Shown: positions 8,322 through 19,180, numbered from the stretch's first letter. The stretch: DNA of 64,000 bases from Jiella marina (GCF_024359545.1 NZ_JAKQZG010000001.1:124001-188000); one strand, 5' to 3'. A program made the numbers and translations. Notes: a model not told the origin generated them from the letters alone.

Positions 8322-9236
8322 ATGCAGGAACTCAGGCCGATCCGTGTCTTTCTCGAAGTCGCCGCTCAGCGAAGCTTCGCCAGGGCGGCGCGGACCCTGC
8401 GGATGACGCCCGCCTCCGTCACACGGATCGTGGCGCGTCTCGAGGCCGACCTTCAGCAGCAACTCCTCGTTCGCACCACGCGCCAAGTCTCGCTCACCAC
8501 CGCCGGCGCCCTCGTCGCCACGCGATACGGACCGCTTGTGGAGGAGTTCGACCGCGTCACGCTGGAATTCGAACGGGCGACACGGGCGGATCAGGGCAGC
8601 CTGTTCATCAGCGTTCCGATGTCGTTCGGCCTTCGGCTCCTGCCGCAATTTGTCTCGCAGTTTCGCACCGCCTACCCGCAGATCCAGCTGCATGTAAATC
8701 TCAACGACACGCTGGTCGACGTCGTCGCGGATGGATGGGATCTGGCGATCCGCATATCCGAACCGCCAACCGACCGGTCGACGATCTGGCGCAAGGTCTG
8801 CGAGGTCCCACGCTTCGCAGTGGGGACGCCGAGCCTGTTCGAGCGCGTCTCTCGGCCGAGCATGCCGGAAGACCTCGATCAACGCTTGTGCCTGTCATAC
8901 GCATCGGAAAAATCGAGGGAGATCTGGCAACTGACGAAGGGCGCAACGAAGCGCAGCATCGCCGCGGGTGACGAGATCGTCTCCAACAATGGCGATTTCC
9001 TCTATGCACTCGTGCTGTCAGGCGCAGGCATTGCCGTCCTTCCCGAGTTCATCGTCAGCGAGGGGCTTGCGGACGGGAGGGTCGAGCGCGTGTTGCCGGA
9101 GTGGACCCCGGCGCCCTTGTGGCTGGCACTCTACTATCCACCCTATGACGTACTCCCACCCTTGGTGGCGACGTTCACCGACTTCTTCGAAGCGTTCCTG
9201 CGCGGTGTCGATGCACTTGATTTTCGGGACTCCTGA
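8322..9236 (+). CDS. LysR-family transcriptional regulator
   Basis: The 304-residue protein has an N-terminal winged helix-turn-helix (about residues 4-62, with RSFARAARTLRMTPASVTRIV and LLVRTTRQVSLTTAG) and a LysR substrate-binding domain (about 90-295). The sequence looks like the large DmlR/AaeR-like branch rather than the CbbR/QscR branch that controls serine cycle genes in Methylobacterium. It stands directly upstream of ppc on the same strand, so it could regulate ppc-glyA, but it might be unrelated. The inducer is unknown. Confidence 0.9.
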   Translation: MQELRPIRVFLEVAAQRSFARAARTLRMTPASVTRIVARLEADLQQQLLVRTTRQVSLTTAGALVATRYGPLVEEFDRVTLEFERATRADQGSLFISVPMSFGLRLLPQFVSQFRTAYPQIQLHVNLNDTLVDVVADGWDLAIRISEPPTDRSTIWRKVCEVPRFAVGTPSLFERVSRPSMPEDLDQRLCLSYASEKSREIWQLTKGATKRSIAAGDEIVSNNGDFLYALVLSGAGIAVLPEFIVSEGLADGRVERVLPEWTPAPLWLALYYPPYDVLPPLVATFTDFFEAFLRGVDALDFRDS

Positions 9237-9421
9237 CCGGTCTCTAACGTGCGCTTGTCGTTCCAGGCATCTTGCAGAGCGGCGTCTCTCCCGGCCTTCA
9301 TGAGAAGCGTTCTTGTCCAAAGGAGTAGCCGGCCCTGACCGTTCGGGCATAAGTTTCCATGCGATCAGCGGTAGCTCGCTGCGGCCTTGCGATTATCCTG
9401 CGATGTCGGGAGGCCAGAAAC

Positions 9422-12178
9422 ATGTCACAAGCGACCCTTGCGCACGCATCGCCGTCGACCGACGGGAGCATGGAGCCTGCAGAGGCACCGCGTCCCGACA
9501 CCTTTTCCATGGCAAAGGACGTTCTCGATCTCCTTCGGTCACTCCTGATCGAGGTCGGATCCAATCTGCTGCCCGAGATCGACGATCTTCTCTCCGGGCG
9601 CATGTCCGTCGCTGAGGTTCCCGAAGCGCGACGCTTTCTTGCGCTCCAGAGTTTCGGCGTCTGGCACCAGCTGATCGCCATCGCGATGGAATACGAAGGA
9701 GCCCAGTATCGCCGTGTCGAGGAACGCTCTGGCCGCGCCATGATCGGCACCTTCGCCGACGTTCTCAAGAGGGCGCAGGAGAACGGAATCGGTCGGGAGA
9801 CCCTCGAAGGCGCATTGTCGCGCCTGAAAGTACAGCCGACCATGACGGCTCACCCGACCGAGACCAAGCGGGTGACCGTCCTGGAAATCCACCGGCGGAT
9901 CTATCGCCGTCTGACCGAGCTTCTGACCCGCGACTGGGCCCCGCATGAGGTCGAGACGCTGAAGACCGCCCTCAAGGCCGAAGTCGAAGTTCTCTGGCTG
10001 ACCGGCGAACTGAAGCTGGAAAAGCCCTCGGTTGCCCAAGAGGTCGACTGGGGTATCCACTTCTTCGACGAGGTGCTGTTCGAAGCGCTGCCCACCGTGG
10101 TCGACAGTCTCGAACACGCATTGGAGAACTCCTACGGTGTCGACGCGCCCGAGACCTGCCTCCACTTTGCCTCCTGGATCGGGGGCGATCGGGACGGCAA
10201 TCCCTTCGTAACCGCCGACGTGACCCGCGCTTCGCTGAAGCGCTATCGCGAGGCGGCGATCGCCTCCTACCGCGCGCTTTTGAGCCGGCTGGCGGCGGAT
10301 CTTTCGATCGGTGTCAGCGTCGTCTCGTTTTCTCAGGAGTTCAAGCTCGCTCTCGACGGACTTCTGGCGCAATGCGGTCCCGAGCGTATCGAAATCGAGA
10401 AGCGCAATTCCGGCGAGCATTTCCGTCAGTTCGCGGCGGCGCTGAGCTGCCGTCTTGAAGCAACCTCGAAGGCTGATCGCGGCGAGGCAACAGGCGTCAC
10501 GCCCTTCGCCCGCTCCGCCGAGCTCCTGCGTCTGGTCGAGACCCTGCGCAAGGCGCTCTGCCAGACGGGGGCGGCAGCGGCCGCCGAGCGCAAGGTCCTG
10601 CCACTGGAGCGTCGTCTGCGCATCTTCGGCTTTCATACGGTTGCGCTCGACATTCGGCAGAACGCCACGGTGGTCAACCGCAGCCTTGCCGAGATCCTGT
10701 CGGCCGTCGACGGCAAGACGATCTCCGGCCCTGACGACCCGGCATGGGCGGATCGGCTTGCGAGTGGCCTACGTGAAGAGAAAGCGCCCGACCTTACCGG
10801 CCACGACTTTTCGGACGAGACCCGCGACCTCATCGCGCTGTTCGAGCTTCTCGGCGAGGCGCGCAGACGCGATCCGGCCTCAATCGGTGCTTTCATCCTT
10901 TCTATGACCACCTCGGCGGAAGATCTCATCGCCGTCTATCTCATGTCGCAATGGTGTTCGTCCGGAACATCGAACATCATGGCGCCGCTGCCCATCGTTC
11001 CCCTGTTCGAGACGATCGACGACCTGCGCGCCTCGTCGGAGATCCTCGACACGATCTTCTCCAACCGTGCGGTGCGCCGCCTCCTGCGCGAAGCGGGCGA
11101 CCGGCAGGAGGTGATGCTCGGCTATTCCGACAGCAACAAGGACGGCGGCTTCTTCACCTCGAACTGGGAGCTCGCCAAGGCGCAGGTCGCGCTGAAGCGC
11201 ATCGGCCACAAGCACCGGGTGGAGGTCTCCTTCTTCCATGGTCGTGGCGGCTCGGTAAGCCGGGGTGGCGCGCCGGCGGGTCGGGCGATCGCCGCCCAAC
11301 CCAACGGGACCGTCGACGGGCGTTTGCGGGTGACCGAACAGGGTGAGATCGTCTCGGCGAAATTCGCCAATCGTGGCACTGCGCTCACCATGCTGGAGCG
11401 TCTGGTCGGCGCCGTCCTGGACCATACGCTGCAGCCGCCCGATACGGCCCGACCGGACGAGATCGGCGAGTACAAGGAAGCCTTCGAGGCGCTATCGGGC
11501 CTCAGTCAGGTCAAGTATCTGGACCTTGTCCGGATGCCGGGCTTTATCCAGTATTTCAACGAGGCAAGCCCGGTCGAGGAACTGGGCCTTCTGAAGATCG
11601 GCTCGCGGCCTGCCCGCCGCTTCGGCTCGGCCCCGCAGAACCTGTCGGACCTTCGCGCGATCCCCTGGGTCTTCGCCTGGAGCCAGAACCGCCACATGCT
11701 GACGGGCTGGTACGGCATCGGGACGGCACTGTCGTCCTTCACCGGTGTGCGTGGCGAATCCGGGCGAGCGCTCCTGAAGAAGATGTACGAGACCTCGCCG
11801 CTCTTCCGGCTGGTGATCGACGAGGCGGAGAAGCTGCTCTTCCAGTCGGACCTCAAGATCGCAAGGCTCTATGCCGATCTCGTCACCGATCCGCAGGCGG
11901 CGACGAACGTCTACCAGGCGATCGCAGCGGAGGCGAAGCTCACCGAGGAGATGATCCTTTTCCTGACGGAAGAGAAGAGCCTCGCTTTGCGCTTTCCCGA
12001 ATTCCGCACCCGCGCCGAAGGCTTGACCGCGCAGATGGAGGGCCTGCACGGCCTGCAGGTCGATCTCCTGCGCAAGGTCCGATCGGGTCGAGGAACCGAC
12101 GAAGCGCGGCCGGAGGACGTCGACGCGCTCTTGATGACCATCCACGTCATTTCCGGCGGCCTTGGATGGACAGGATAA
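9422..12178 (+). CDS. ppc: Phosphoenolpyruvate carboxylase
   Basis: The enzyme (918 residues) carboxylates phosphoenolpyruvate to oxaloacetate; in the serine cycle this is the CO2-fixing step. Visible active-site segments are [11 protein letters not shown] (catalytic His144), [22 protein letters not shown] and the [13 protein letters not shown] loop. The usual C-terminal QNTG ending is replaced by GWTG. The ATG at 9422 has a GGGAGG site at 9408-9413 and is preferred to the ATG at 9359. glyA follows after 14 bases, so the two form an operon. Key residues are intact and activity is expected. Confidence 0.95.
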   Translation: MSQATLAHASPSTDGSMEPAEAPRPDTFSMAKDVLDLLRSLLIEVGSNLLPEIDDLLSGRMSVAEVPEARRFLALQSFGVWHQLIAIAMEYEGAQYRRVEERSGRAMIGTFADVLKRAQENGIGRETLEGALSRLKVQPTMTAHPTETKRVTVLEIHRRIYRRLTELLTRDWAPHEVETLKTALKAEVEVLWLTGELKLEKPSVAQEVDWGIHFFDEVLFEALPTVVDSLEHALENSYGVDAPETCLHFASWIGGDRDGNPFVTADVTRASLKRYREAAIASYRALLSRLAADLSIGVSVVSFSQEFKLALDGLLAQCGPERIEIEKRNSGEHFRQFAAALSCRLEATSKADRGEATGVTPFARSAELLRLVETLRKALCQTGAAAAAERKVLPLERRLRIFGFHTVALDIRQNATVVNRSLAEILSAVDGKTISGPDDPAWADRLASGLREEKAPDLTGHDFSDETRDLIALFELLGEARRRDPASIGAFILSMTTSAEDLIAVYLMSQWCSSGTSNIMAPLPIVPLFETIDDLRASSEILDTIFSNRAVRRLLREAGDRQEVMLGYSDSNKDGGFFTSNWELAKAQVALKRIGHKHRVEVSFFHGRGGSVSRGGAPAGRAIAAQPNGTVDGRLRVTEQGEIVSAKFANRGTALTMLERLVGAVLDHTLQPPDTARPDEIGEYKEAFEALSGLSQVKYLDLVRMPGFIQYFNEASPVEELGLLKIGSRPARRFGSAPQNLSDLRAIPWVFAWSQNRHMLTGWYGIGTALSSFTGVRGESGRALLKKMYETSPLFRLVIDEAEKLLFQSDLKIARLYADLVTDPQAATNVYQAIAAEAKLTEEMILFLTEEKSLALRFPEFRTRAEGLTAQMEGLHGLQVDLLRKVRSGRGTDEARPEDVDALLMTIHVISGGLGWTG

Positions 12179-12192
12179 CGGAGGAGACCACC

Positions 12193-13491
12193 ATGGACGC
12201 AAGAGTGCCGGCGCGCACGCGCTTTTTCACCGACCGGCTCGAAGACAGGGACCCCGACATCTGGGGCACCGTCGAACGCGAGTTCGGCCGGCAGCGCGAC
12301 GAGATCGAGCTGATTGCCTCGGAGAACATCGCCAGCCGCGCCGTCATGGACGCGCAGGGCTCGGTGATGACCAACAAATACGCTGAGGGCTACCCCGGAC
12401 GGCGCTACTATGGCGGCTGTCAGTTCGTCGATCAGGCGGAAGAGATTGCCCGGGAGCGTCTGAAGAAGCTCTTTGATTGCGCCTGGGTGAATGTGCAGCC
12501 GAATTCCGGCAGCCAGGCCAATCAGGCTGTCTTTCTGAGCCTGCTGAAGCCGGGCGATACCTTCATGGGGCTCAATCTCGCCGCAGGCGGCCATCTCACC
12601 CACGGCGCCAAGGTCAACATGTCCGGCAAGTGGTTCAATGCCGTCCATTACGGTGTCGACAAGGACACCGGCCTCATCGATATGGACGCGGTGGAGCAAC
12701 TCGCCGAGGAGAGCAAGCCCGCGCTGATCATCGCCGGTCATTCGGCCTATTCGCGCTATCCCGACTTCAAGCGTTTCCGAGAGATCGCCGACAAGGTCGG
12801 TGCCAAACTGATGGTGGACATGGCGCATTTCGCCGGCCTCGTCGCCGGCGGCGCCCATCCGAGTCCGCTGCCTCATGCCCATGTGGTGACGTCCACCACT
12901 CACAAGACGCTGCGCGGCCCGCGCGGTGGCATCATCCTGTCGAACGACGAGGATCTGGGCAAGAAGTTCGATTCGGCCGTGTTCCCGGGGTTGCAGGGCG
13001 GCCCGCTGATGCATGTGATCGCCGCCAAGGCCGTCGCTTTCGGCGAAGCGCTCACCCAAGACTATCGCGACTACATCGCCGCCGTCGTCGCCAACGCGAA
13101 GACCATGGCGGGAACGCTCAAGGATGGGGGCGTCGATATCGTCTCTGGCGGCACAGACTCGCATCTGATGCTGGTCGATCTGCGTCCGAAGGGGCTCACC
13201 GGCAAAGCGGCGGAAGCCTCGCTCGGCCGCGCCCACATTACCTGCAACAAGAACGGCATTCCTTTCGACCCGGAAAAGCCGATGGTCACCTCCGGTATCC
13301 GTCTTGGCACACCGGCGATTACCACGCGCGGTCTCGGAGAGGCAGAAATCCGGACGGTGAGCCAGCTCATTCTGGAAGTTCTCGAAGGTCTGTCGAAGAA
13401 TGGCGAGGATGGGAACGCCGCGGTCGAGACCGCGGTGCGCGGCATGGTCGCCGAGCTGCTCAAGGATTTCCCGATCTACCCGCAGGCGTGA
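12193..13491 (+). CDS. glyA: Serine hydroxymethyltransferase
   Basis: This 432-residue PLP enzyme interconverts glycine plus methylene-THF with serine, which is the C1 entry step of the serine cycle. The PLP lysine motif ([15 protein letters not shown]), the [11 protein letters not shown]-terminus and [13 protein letters not shown] are all present. The start at 12193 has a GGAGGAGACC site. It is cotranscribed with ppc. A second glyA for general metabolism may exist elsewhere, as in other serine-cycle organisms; this copy's setting points to C1 assimilation. Confidence 0.96.
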   Translation: MDARVPARTRFFTDRLEDRDPDIWGTVEREFGRQRDEIELIASENIASRAVMDAQGSVMTNKYAEGYPGRRYYGGCQFVDQAEEIARERLKKLFDCAWVNVQPNSGSQANQAVFLSLLKPGDTFMGLNLAAGGHLTHGAKVNMSGKWFNAVHYGVDKDTGLIDMDAVEQLAEESKPALIIAGHSAYSRYPDFKRFREIADKVGAKLMVDMAHFAGLVAGGAHPSPLPHAHVVTSTTHKTLRGPRGGIILSNDEDLGKKFDSAVFPGLQGGPLMHVIAAKAVAFGEALTQDYRDYIAAVVANAKTMAGTLKDGGVDIVSGGTDSHLMLVDLRPKGLTGKAAEASLGRAHITCNKNGIPFDPEKPMVTSGIRLGTPAITTRGLGEAEIRTVSQLILEVLEGLSKNGEDGNAAVETAVRGMVAELLKDFPIYPQA

Positions 13492-13522
13492 AGATCGAGC
13501 TTATCGGTGTGCATGATCAGAA

Positions 13523-13547
13523 GGGCGCTCTTGGCCAGAGAGCGCCC
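13523..13547 (+). terminator. Terminator-like hairpin after glyA
   Basis: A perfect 9-bp stem (GGGCGCTCT at 13523-13531 with AGAGCGCCC at 13539-13547) and a 7-base loop lie 31 bases after the glyA stop. The following bases (TCATCGTTTG) are only modestly T-rich. It probably ends the ppc-glyA transcript. Confidence 0.7.
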
Positions 13548-13640
13548 TCATCGTTTGCAGGCTCCGCCGGCTTGGGCGGTCCCCAAGTAAGTCTCAGTAT
13601 GCTGTAGGCCGACGAGCAAGCGACATCACCGCGGCAGCGT

Positions 13641-13830
13641 CCTCATCCTGAGGCTCGAGCGTAGCGAGCCTCGAAGGGCGAGGGCGCTCGGCACGACGAT
13701 TAAGAGCGTCTTCAAACAGGCAAGAGCCAATAAGATGACCGCCGCCTTCGCCTCAGGAGAGAATCCAAACACGGCGGCTCTGTCCCCACGTCCTTCGAGG
13801 CTCGCTACGCTCGCACCTGAGCGTGAGGGG
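13641..13830. repeat. Inverted pair of REP-like palindromic elements
   Basis: Two copies of a roughly 44-bp element face each other, at 13641-13684 and about 13786-13830. They share the core CGAGCGTAGCGAGCCTCGAAG in opposite orientations, and each copy can itself fold (GGCTCG...CGAGCC). CCTCATCCTGAGG-type elements of this kind are common between genes in alphaproteobacteria. The roughly 100 bases between them hold no gene. The pair lies in the 529-bp space between the convergent glyA and folD genes. Confidence 0.75.
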
Positions 13831-13952
13831 ACAGGGCCGACCGCCCCAGCAGCCGCGATCGGAGATAGTCGAGGTGTCGTCTTCGCATCGATGGTGCGCC
13901 CCAAGAGAGCAGGACGCGAAGCGAGTTGGCAGCTTCCGTATTCGCCAAATCA

Positions 13953-13990
13953 GAACGGGCCGGAAACGCTCTCACGCTTCCGGCCCGTTC
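13953..13990 (-). terminator. Terminator hairpin after folD
   Basis: A perfect 13-bp inverted repeat (13953-13965 with 13978-13990, arm GAACGGGCCGGAA) with a 12-base loop begins 30 bases past the folD stop. In the folD direction the stem is followed by TGATTTGG. It should end the ftfL-folD transcript. Confidence 0.75.
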
Positions 13991-14020
13991 CGGTCTTCGC
14001 CTTGGGAGGCATTCGTTGGA

Positions 14021-14914
14021 TCAGGCGGTGAGGCCTTCGGGTTCTGCCAGGCCGTGTGTGCGGCAGCAGGCCGTGACCGTGTTGGCGAGAAGGCAGGCGA
14101 TGGTCATCGGGCCGACGCCGCCGGGCACCGGCGTGATCGCACCGGCGACCTTCGCCACGTCGTCATAGTCGACGTCTCCAACAAGACGCGTGCCGCCGTC
14201 TTCCTTCTCGATCCGGTTGATGCCGACATCGATGACCGTCGCGCCGGGCTTGATCCACTCGGCCGTCACCATGTTGGGACGGCCCACCGCCGCGACCACG
14301 ATGTCGGCGCGACGCGAGACCGCGGGCAGATCCTTCGTGCGCGAATGGGCGATGGTGACGGTGCAGCTGTCCTTCAGGAGAAGCTGCGCCATCGGCTTGC
14401 CGACGATGTTCGACCGGCCGATGACGACCGCCTCCATGCCCGACAGGCTGCCATGCTCCTCGCGCAGCATCATCAGACAACCGAGCGGCGTGCAGGGCAC
14501 CATCGCCTTCTGGCCGGTGCCGAGCAGGCCGACATTGGAGATGTGGAATCCGTCCACGTCCTTCGCCGGATCGATCGCGGCGAGCACCTTGTCAGCGTCG
14601 ATATGATCGGGGACGGGAAGCTGGACGAGGATGCCGTGGATCGTGTCGTCTTGGTTGAGCGTGTCGATCAGGGAGAGGAGTTCTTCCTCCGAGACCGTCT
14701 CGTCGAGCTTGTGCTCGACCGACTTCATCCCCGCCTCCGTGGTCGCCTTGCCCTTGGAGCGCACATAGACCTGGCTCGCCGGGTTCTCGCCGACCAGCAC
14801 CACGGCAAGCCCCGGCGTGACGCCATGCTCTCCGACAAGCCGGGTAACATGCTCCTTGACCTTCTCGCGCACCTTGGCTGCAAAGGCCTTTCCGTCGATC
14901 ACCTTCGCCGCCAT
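14021..14914 (-). CDS. folD: FolD, methylene-THF dehydrogenase/cyclohydrolase
   Basis: FolD (297 residues) oxidises methylene-THF to methenyl-THF with NADP and hydrolyses it to 10-formyl-THF. The catalytic Tyr50 and Lys54 (YVRSK) fall at the E. coli positions, and the [12 protein letters not shown] and [12 protein letters not shown] signatures are intact. The start at 14914 shares one base with the ftfL stop, so the pair is coupled. An open frame runs further upstream but only into ftfL. With ftfL it converts formate to methylene-THF, the job done by MtdA and Fch in Methylobacterium. Confidence 0.96.
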   Translation of the reverse strand: MAAKVIDGKAFAAKVREKVKEHVTRLVGEHGVTPGLAVVLVGENPASQVYVRSKGKATTEAGMKSVEHKLDETVSEEELLSLIDTLNQDDTIHGILVQLPVPDHIDADKVLAAIDPAKDVDGFHISNVGLLGTGQKAMVPCTPLGCLMMLREEHGSLSGMEAVVIGRSNIVGKPMAQLLLKDSCTVTIAHSRTKDLPAVSRRADIVVAAVGRPNMVTAEWIKPGATVIDVGINRIEKEDGGTRLVGDVDYDDVAKVAGAITPVPGGVGPMTIACLLANTVTACCRTHGLAEPEGLTA

Positions 14915-16590
14915 CAGAACAATCCCTCGATCAGACCCTTGTCGTTCAGCCGGATGGATTCGGCTGCGGGCTTCCGGGGCAGGCCCGGCATCGTCATGAT
15001 TTCCCCGCAGATCGCCACCACGAATCCGGCCCCCGCCGACAGTCGAACCTCGCGTACGGGAATCTCGAAACCCGTCGGTGCTCCGCGCCGTGTCGGATCG
15101 GTGGTGAACGAGTACTGGGTCTTGGCCATGCAGACGGGAAGATCGCCGAAGCCGGCTTCTTCCCAAGCCTTCAGCTGGTCGCGAATCTTCTTGTCGGCGA
15201 CGACCGAGTCCGCCCGGTAGATCTCCTTGGCCACGGTCTCGATCTTATCCAGAAGACCCATCCCATCGGGATAGAGGGGCTTGAAGTCCGCCGCACCGGA
15301 TTCGCAGAGTTCGACCACCTTCTGCGCGGTCTCCGCGATCCCTTTGCCGCCATCCGCCCAGTGCGTGTTGAGGATCGCCTCGACCCCGAGCCCGGCGCAA
15401 TAGTCCTTGATCGCCTGGACTTCGGCGTCGGTGTCGGTGACGAAATGATTGATGCCGACGACGGCGGGAACGCCGAATTTCGCGATGTTCTCGATATGAC
15501 GACCGAGATTGGCGCAGCCTTCCTTGACGGCCGCGACGTTCTCCGCCCCGAGCTCGTCCTTGGCGACGCCGCCATTCATCTTCATCGCCCGGACGGTCGC
15601 GACGATGACGACGGCATCGGGCTTGAGGCCGGCCTTGCGGCACTTGATGTCGAGGAACTTCTCGGCGCCCAGATCGGCCCCGAAGCCGGCTTCCGTCACC
15701 ACATAGTCGGCGAGTTTCAGCGCCGTCTTCGTGGCGACGACCGAGTTGCATCCATGGGCGATGTTGGCGAAGGGGCCACCATGGACGAAGGCCGGATTGT
15801 TCTCAAGCGTCTGGACCAGATTGGGCTGGATGGCGTCCTTCAGGAGTACCGCCATCGCGCCGTCGGCCTTGATGTCCTTGCAGGTGATCGGCGAGCGATC
15901 CCGGCGATAGGCGACGATCATCTCGCCGAGGCGCTTCTGCAGATCGGCGAGGTCGTCCGCCAGGCACAGAATCGCCATCACCTCCGATGCGACGGTGATG
16001 TCGAAGCCCGCCTCTGCCGGAAAGCCGTTGGCCACGCCGCCGAGCGATGTCGTGATCTGGCGCAGCGCCCGGTCGTTCATGTCGAGCACGCGACGCCAGG
16101 AAATGCGGCGCTGGTCGATCTCCAGCTCGTTGCCCCAATAGATGTGATTGTCGATCATCGCCGACAGCAGATTGTGGGCGCTGGTGATGGCGTGAAAGTC
16201 GCCGGTGAAGTGGAGGTTCATGTCCTCCATCGGCACGATCTGTGCGTAGCCGCCGCCGGCCGCGCCGCCCTTCATGCCGAAATTCGGTCCGAGCGAAGCT
16301 TCGCGGATGCAGATCGCCGCCTTCTTGCCGATGGCGCAGAGACCATCGCCGAGACCGACCGTGGTAGTTGTCTTGCCTTCTCCCGCCGGCGTCGGGTTGA
16401 TCGCCGTCACGAGGATCAGCTTGCCGTCGGGCTTGTCCTTCTGCGCGGCAATGAAGTCAGCCGAGACCTTCGCCTTGTCGTGGCCGAAGGGCAGCAGTGA
16501 TTCCGATGGTATGCCGAGTTTCGCCCCGATCTCCTGAATCGGCTGCTTCTTCGCAGCGCGGGCGATGTCGATATCGCTAGGCTGGCCCAT
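14914..16590 (-). CDS. ftfL: Formate-tetrahydrofolate ligase
   Basis: This 558-residue enzyme (also called Fhs) makes 10-formyl-THF from formate, THF and ATP. It has the phosphate-binding [14 protein letters not shown] motif, [19 protein letters not shown], and the downstream [11 protein letters not shown] segment. The start at 16590 has a GGGAGGAG site a few bases upstream, and the longer open frame is not needed. It is divergent from the response-regulator gene at 16986 and coupled to folD. It would feed formate from methylated compounds into the serine cycle. Confidence 0.96.
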   Translation of the reverse strand: MGQPSDIDIARAAKKQPIQEIGAKLGIPSESLLPFGHDKAKVSADFIAAQKDKPDGKLILVTAINPTPAGEGKTTTTVGLGDGLCAIGKKAAICIREASLGPNFGMKGGAAGGGYAQIVPMEDMNLHFTGDFHAITSAHNLLSAMIDNHIYWGNELEIDQRRISWRRVLDMNDRALRQITTSLGGVANGFPAEAGFDITVASEVMAILCLADDLADLQKRLGEMIVAYRRDRSPITCKDIKADGAMAVLLKDAIQPNLVQTLENNPAFVHGGPFANIAHGCNSVVATKTALKLADYVVTEAGFGADLGAEKFLDIKCRKAGLKPDAVVIVATVRAMKMNGGVAKDELGAENVAAVKEGCANLGRHIENIAKFGVPAVVGINHFVTDTDAEVQAIKDYCAGLGVEAILNTHWADGGKGIAETAQKVVELCESGAADFKPLYPDGMGLLDKIETVAKEIYRADSVVADKKIRDQLKAWEEAGFGDLPVCMAKTQYSFTTDPTRRGAPTGFEIPVREVRLSAGAGFVVAICGEIMTMPGLPRKPAAESIRLNDKGLIEGLF

Positions 16591-16985
16591 GTCTCCTCCC
16601 TGATCAGGCTGCCTCATTGCGCGAAGCAGCGTTTCATCGGCTCCGGTCCGGAGCCCGTCCTTTCTCTTGTTCCCTGCTGTCGATGTCTGTCCTGCCCTCC
16701 CGCCCGGTAATGACCGGGCGCCACCGCCATGCTCGGCAGTTCGGGCCAATCCTCCCTGAACACGTCGAGAAGCGGACATCTTCGGCGCGTCGGTCCCTAT
16801 TGTCGGTCGTGACAGCCTTTGCGCCCACTACCGGATGGCACAAGAAATGCGCTCGTTCGGGTAGGGGGCTGTGGTCGGTCGGACAGGGTGAGGCCGACAA
16901 TTCCCGCCCGATCGGAGGAAAGACAAGCGCAAACCTTTCGTTTAAAAGCCGATATCGGGCGGGCACGCATTCTGGGAGGATATCG
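16591..16985. promoter_or_regulatory. Divergent control region between ftfL and the LuxR-type regulator
   Basis: These 395 bases must hold the promoters of both ftfL-folD and the regulator gene. The most striking element is a perfect inverted repeat, CGCCCGGT-AATG-ACCGGGCG, at 16701-16720. It could be an operator or a hairpin in the ftfL leader. I cannot place -35/-10 boxes with confidence and see no gene here. Confidence 0.5.
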
Positions 16986-17615
16986 ATGGCGGAGGATCAT
17001 CCGCGATCTCAGACCACGCGCGTCTTTCTGCTGGAGGCCAATCCGCTTGTCGTGTCGGCCATCACGGGGCTGATCGAGAAAGAGGACGACCTCGTGCTCG
17101 ACCGGGTCAGCGATCGCGGCTCCGATCTCATCGCAGCGTCCGAGGAGAGTGTCGACCTGGCGGTCATTGCCTGGGATCTCGCGGACATGAAGGCCGTCGA
17201 CGTCCTGCGGCGTCTGCGGTCGAAGAACAGTTCGGTCAAGGCGATCGTCTTCAGCAGCAACCGGGATCCGAGCGCCCTCCGCCAGGCCGTGCGCCTCGGT
17301 GCGCGAGGCTATTGCTACCAGCAGGACGATATCGCCATCTTCTTCACGACGGTGCGGGCCGTGGCCGCCGGCCACATCTGCATCCCCTATATGGACATTG
17401 CGACGCTCAACGATACGCCGCTTGCCCATCTCAATGCGCGAGAACGCGAGTTGCTCGACGTGCTCGCGCGCGGGTGGACCAATCAGCAGATCGCCAACCG
17501 CCTCGGCATGTCCGAGAACACGGTGAAATACTACCTCAAGAACATCTACGAGAAGCTCAACGTTCGGAACCGGTCGATGGCGGTGGCGCTATGGACGCGG
17601 GAGGTGCAGAACTGA
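16986..17615 (+). CDS. LuxR/FixJ-type regulator with degenerate receiver domain
   Basis: The 209-residue protein has a receiver-like domain (about residues 12-130) and a LuxR helix-turn-helix (about 145-205, LNARERELLDVLARGWTNQQIANRL...MSENTVKYYLKNIY in two pieces). Asp64 fits the phosphorylation site, but the usual acidic pair is replaced by Glu-Ala-Asn (LLEANP) and the conserved Lys by Gln112. The receiver may therefore work without phosphorylation. The ATG at 16986 has GGGAGGA five bases upstream. Its position between ftfL and mcl makes it a candidate regulator of the C1 genes; no kinase gene is adjacent. Confidence 0.85.
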   Translation: MAEDHPRSQTTRVFLLEANPLVVSAITGLIEKEDDLVLDRVSDRGSDLIAASEESVDLAVIAWDLADMKAVDVLRRLRSKNSSVKAIVFSSNRDPSALRQAVRLGARGYCYQQDDIAIFFTTVRAVAAGHICIPYMDIATLNDTPLAHLNARERELLDVLARGWTNQQIANRLGMSENTVKYYLKNIYEKLNVRNRSMAVALWTREVQN

Positions 17616-17707
17616 GAGGGCGATATCGGCCATCGAGATCGTTGGCGGGCAGGTAGAGCACACGGTCGCATCGAGAGCTTGAAAGATTAGGGTGACATCC
17701 CCCACGC

Positions 17708-17842
17708 TTCGTCATCCTCGGGCTTGTCCCGAGGATCTACTGCCAGTGCCTTACCAGAACCCTCGGCGGATGCCCTTCCTCCCAAAATGAGGCCTACGAA
17801 CGTCTTTCGGGAGATCCTCGGGACAGGCCCGAGGATGACGAA
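17708..17842. repeat. Inverted pair of REP-like elements (CCTCGGG type)
   Basis: Two 31-bp arms, 17708-17738 and 17812-17842, are reverse complements with a single mismatch and are separated by 73 bases. Each arm is itself a palindrome (TCCTCGGG...CCCGAGGA). This is a widespread alphaproteobacterial intergenic repeat, and a short frame read through it is not a gene. The pair could form a long hairpin in RNA between the regulator gene and mcl. The bases from 17843 to 18235 hold no gene that I can support and must contain the mcl promoter. Confidence 0.85.
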
Positions 17843-18235
17843 CCGACGAAGGCGGCATTCATATAGGCAGGCCATCAGGAGACATGATCTGTCGGGTGCG
17901 CTGACTTTCCCTTTCCTGATCCGGCCGATCCGGGTTCTCCGAACGGGTAGTCAGCCAGTCGTCGCGAGGCGGTGAGTTTCTATCCGCCAGTGTGTGGTCA
18001 AAAACGCCGCACCGGCCGTATTCCTGACGATGCGAAAGGATCAGGGAGGAGACCGGCCGGATCGCAGTGACACCGGGTCGACCGAGCAAGCGTCGGGATC
18101 GCGACGTGTATCGGCCTTATCGCGCCACGGCATGCCCCAAGGGTGGGCTTGCCAGTTCCGGAACTCCTCTCTCCAAAAGGCATCAGCCACCTGCAAAGAG
18201 CCTTGGCTTCGATCGCAGGAACGGGAGGAGGACCA

Positions 18236-19180
18236 ATGAGCCATACCATCCACAATTTGCGGAAGATGCGCCTTCAGCGCTCGACGCTCGCCGTGCCGGG
18301 CTCGAACCCGACGATGATCGAGAAGGCGGCCGACAGTGCCGCCGACTGCATTTTTCTCGACATCGAGGACGCCGTCGCGCCCGATGACAAGGAACAGGCG
18401 CGCAAGAACATCATCCAGTCGCTGAACGACATCGACTGGAAGGCCAAGAAGAAGACCATGTCGGTCCGCATCAACGGTCTCGACACCCATTACATGTACC
18501 GCGACGTCGTCGACGTGATGGAACAGGCCGGCGACAAGCTGGACATGGTGATGATCCCGAAGGTCGGTGTTCCGTCGGACGTCTACATGGTCGAGGCGCT
18601 GCTCAACCAGATCGAGATGGCCAAGGGCTACCAGAACAAGGTCGGCATCGAGGCGCTGATCGAGACGCCGCTCGGCATGGCGAATGTCGAGGCGATTGCG
18701 GCGCAACCCTCCCGTCTCGAGGCTCTGCATTTCGGTGTTGCCGACTATGCGGCTTTCAACAAGGCGCGCACGGTCAATATCGGCGGCCTGCATCCCGATT
18801 ATCCGGGCGACCAGTGGCATGCCGCGCTGTCGCGCATGACGGTCGCCTGCCGGGCCTATGGTCTGCGGCCGATCGACGGCCCGTTCGGCGACTTCTCCGA
18901 CCCGGACGGCTATCGCGCTGGCTGCAAGCGCGGGGCAGCCCTCGGAATCGAGGGCAAATGGGCGATCCATCCGAGCCAGATCGCGCTTGCCAATGACGAG
19001 TTCTCGCCGCTTGACGGTGAGGTCGACAAGGCGCGCCGCATCATCGAGGCGCTAAAGGAGGCCGCTGCCGCCGGCAAGGGCGCCGCGAGCCTCGATGGCA
19101 AGATGATCGATGCCGCTTCCGAACGCATGGCGAAGAACGTCATCGCGGTCGACGACGCGATACGCGCCCGCGCGCAGTGA
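18236..19180 (+). CDS. mcl: L-malyl-CoA lyase
   Basis: The 314-residue enzyme of the HpcH/HpaI/CitE superfamily splits malyl-CoA into acetyl-CoA and glyoxylate, the last step of the serine cycle. STLAVPGSNPTMIEKA, the acidic metal site region (FLDIEDAVAPDDK) and IEALIETPLGMANV are typical of McLA-type lyases. The start at 18236 is preceded by GGGAGGAGGACC. The following mtkAB genes support malyl-CoA rather than citramalyl-CoA as substrate, although many such lyases accept both. Confidence 0.93.
   Translation: MSHTIHNLRKMRLQRSTLAVPGSNPTMIEKAADSAADCIFLDIEDAVAPDDKEQARKNIIQSLNDIDWKAKKKTMSVRINGLDTHYMYRDVVDVMEQAGDKLDMVMIPKVGVPSDVYMVEALLNQIEMAKGYQNKVGIEALIETPLGMANVEAIAAQPSRLEALHFGVADYAAFNKARTVNIGGLHPDYPGDQWHAALSRMTVACRAYGLRPIDGPFGDFSDPDGYRAGCKRGAALGIEGKWAIHPSQIALANDEFSPLDGEVDKARRIIEALKEAAAAGKGAASLDGKMIDAASERMAKNVIAVDDAIRARAQ

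Noticed and set aside
8322-9236. Reading the LysR protein as QscR, the serine cycle regulator
   Set aside because: Its sequence resembles the DmlR/AaeR-like branch, not CbbR/QscR; position beside ppc alone is insufficient.
13641-17842. Possible CRISPR array from the repeated palindromes
   Set aside because: Only inverted pairs with no regular spacing or spacers, and no cas genes.
17687-17875. Short minus-strand frame containing DPRDKPEDD
   Set aside because: This peptide is the usual false translation of the CCTCGGG-type intergenic repeat.
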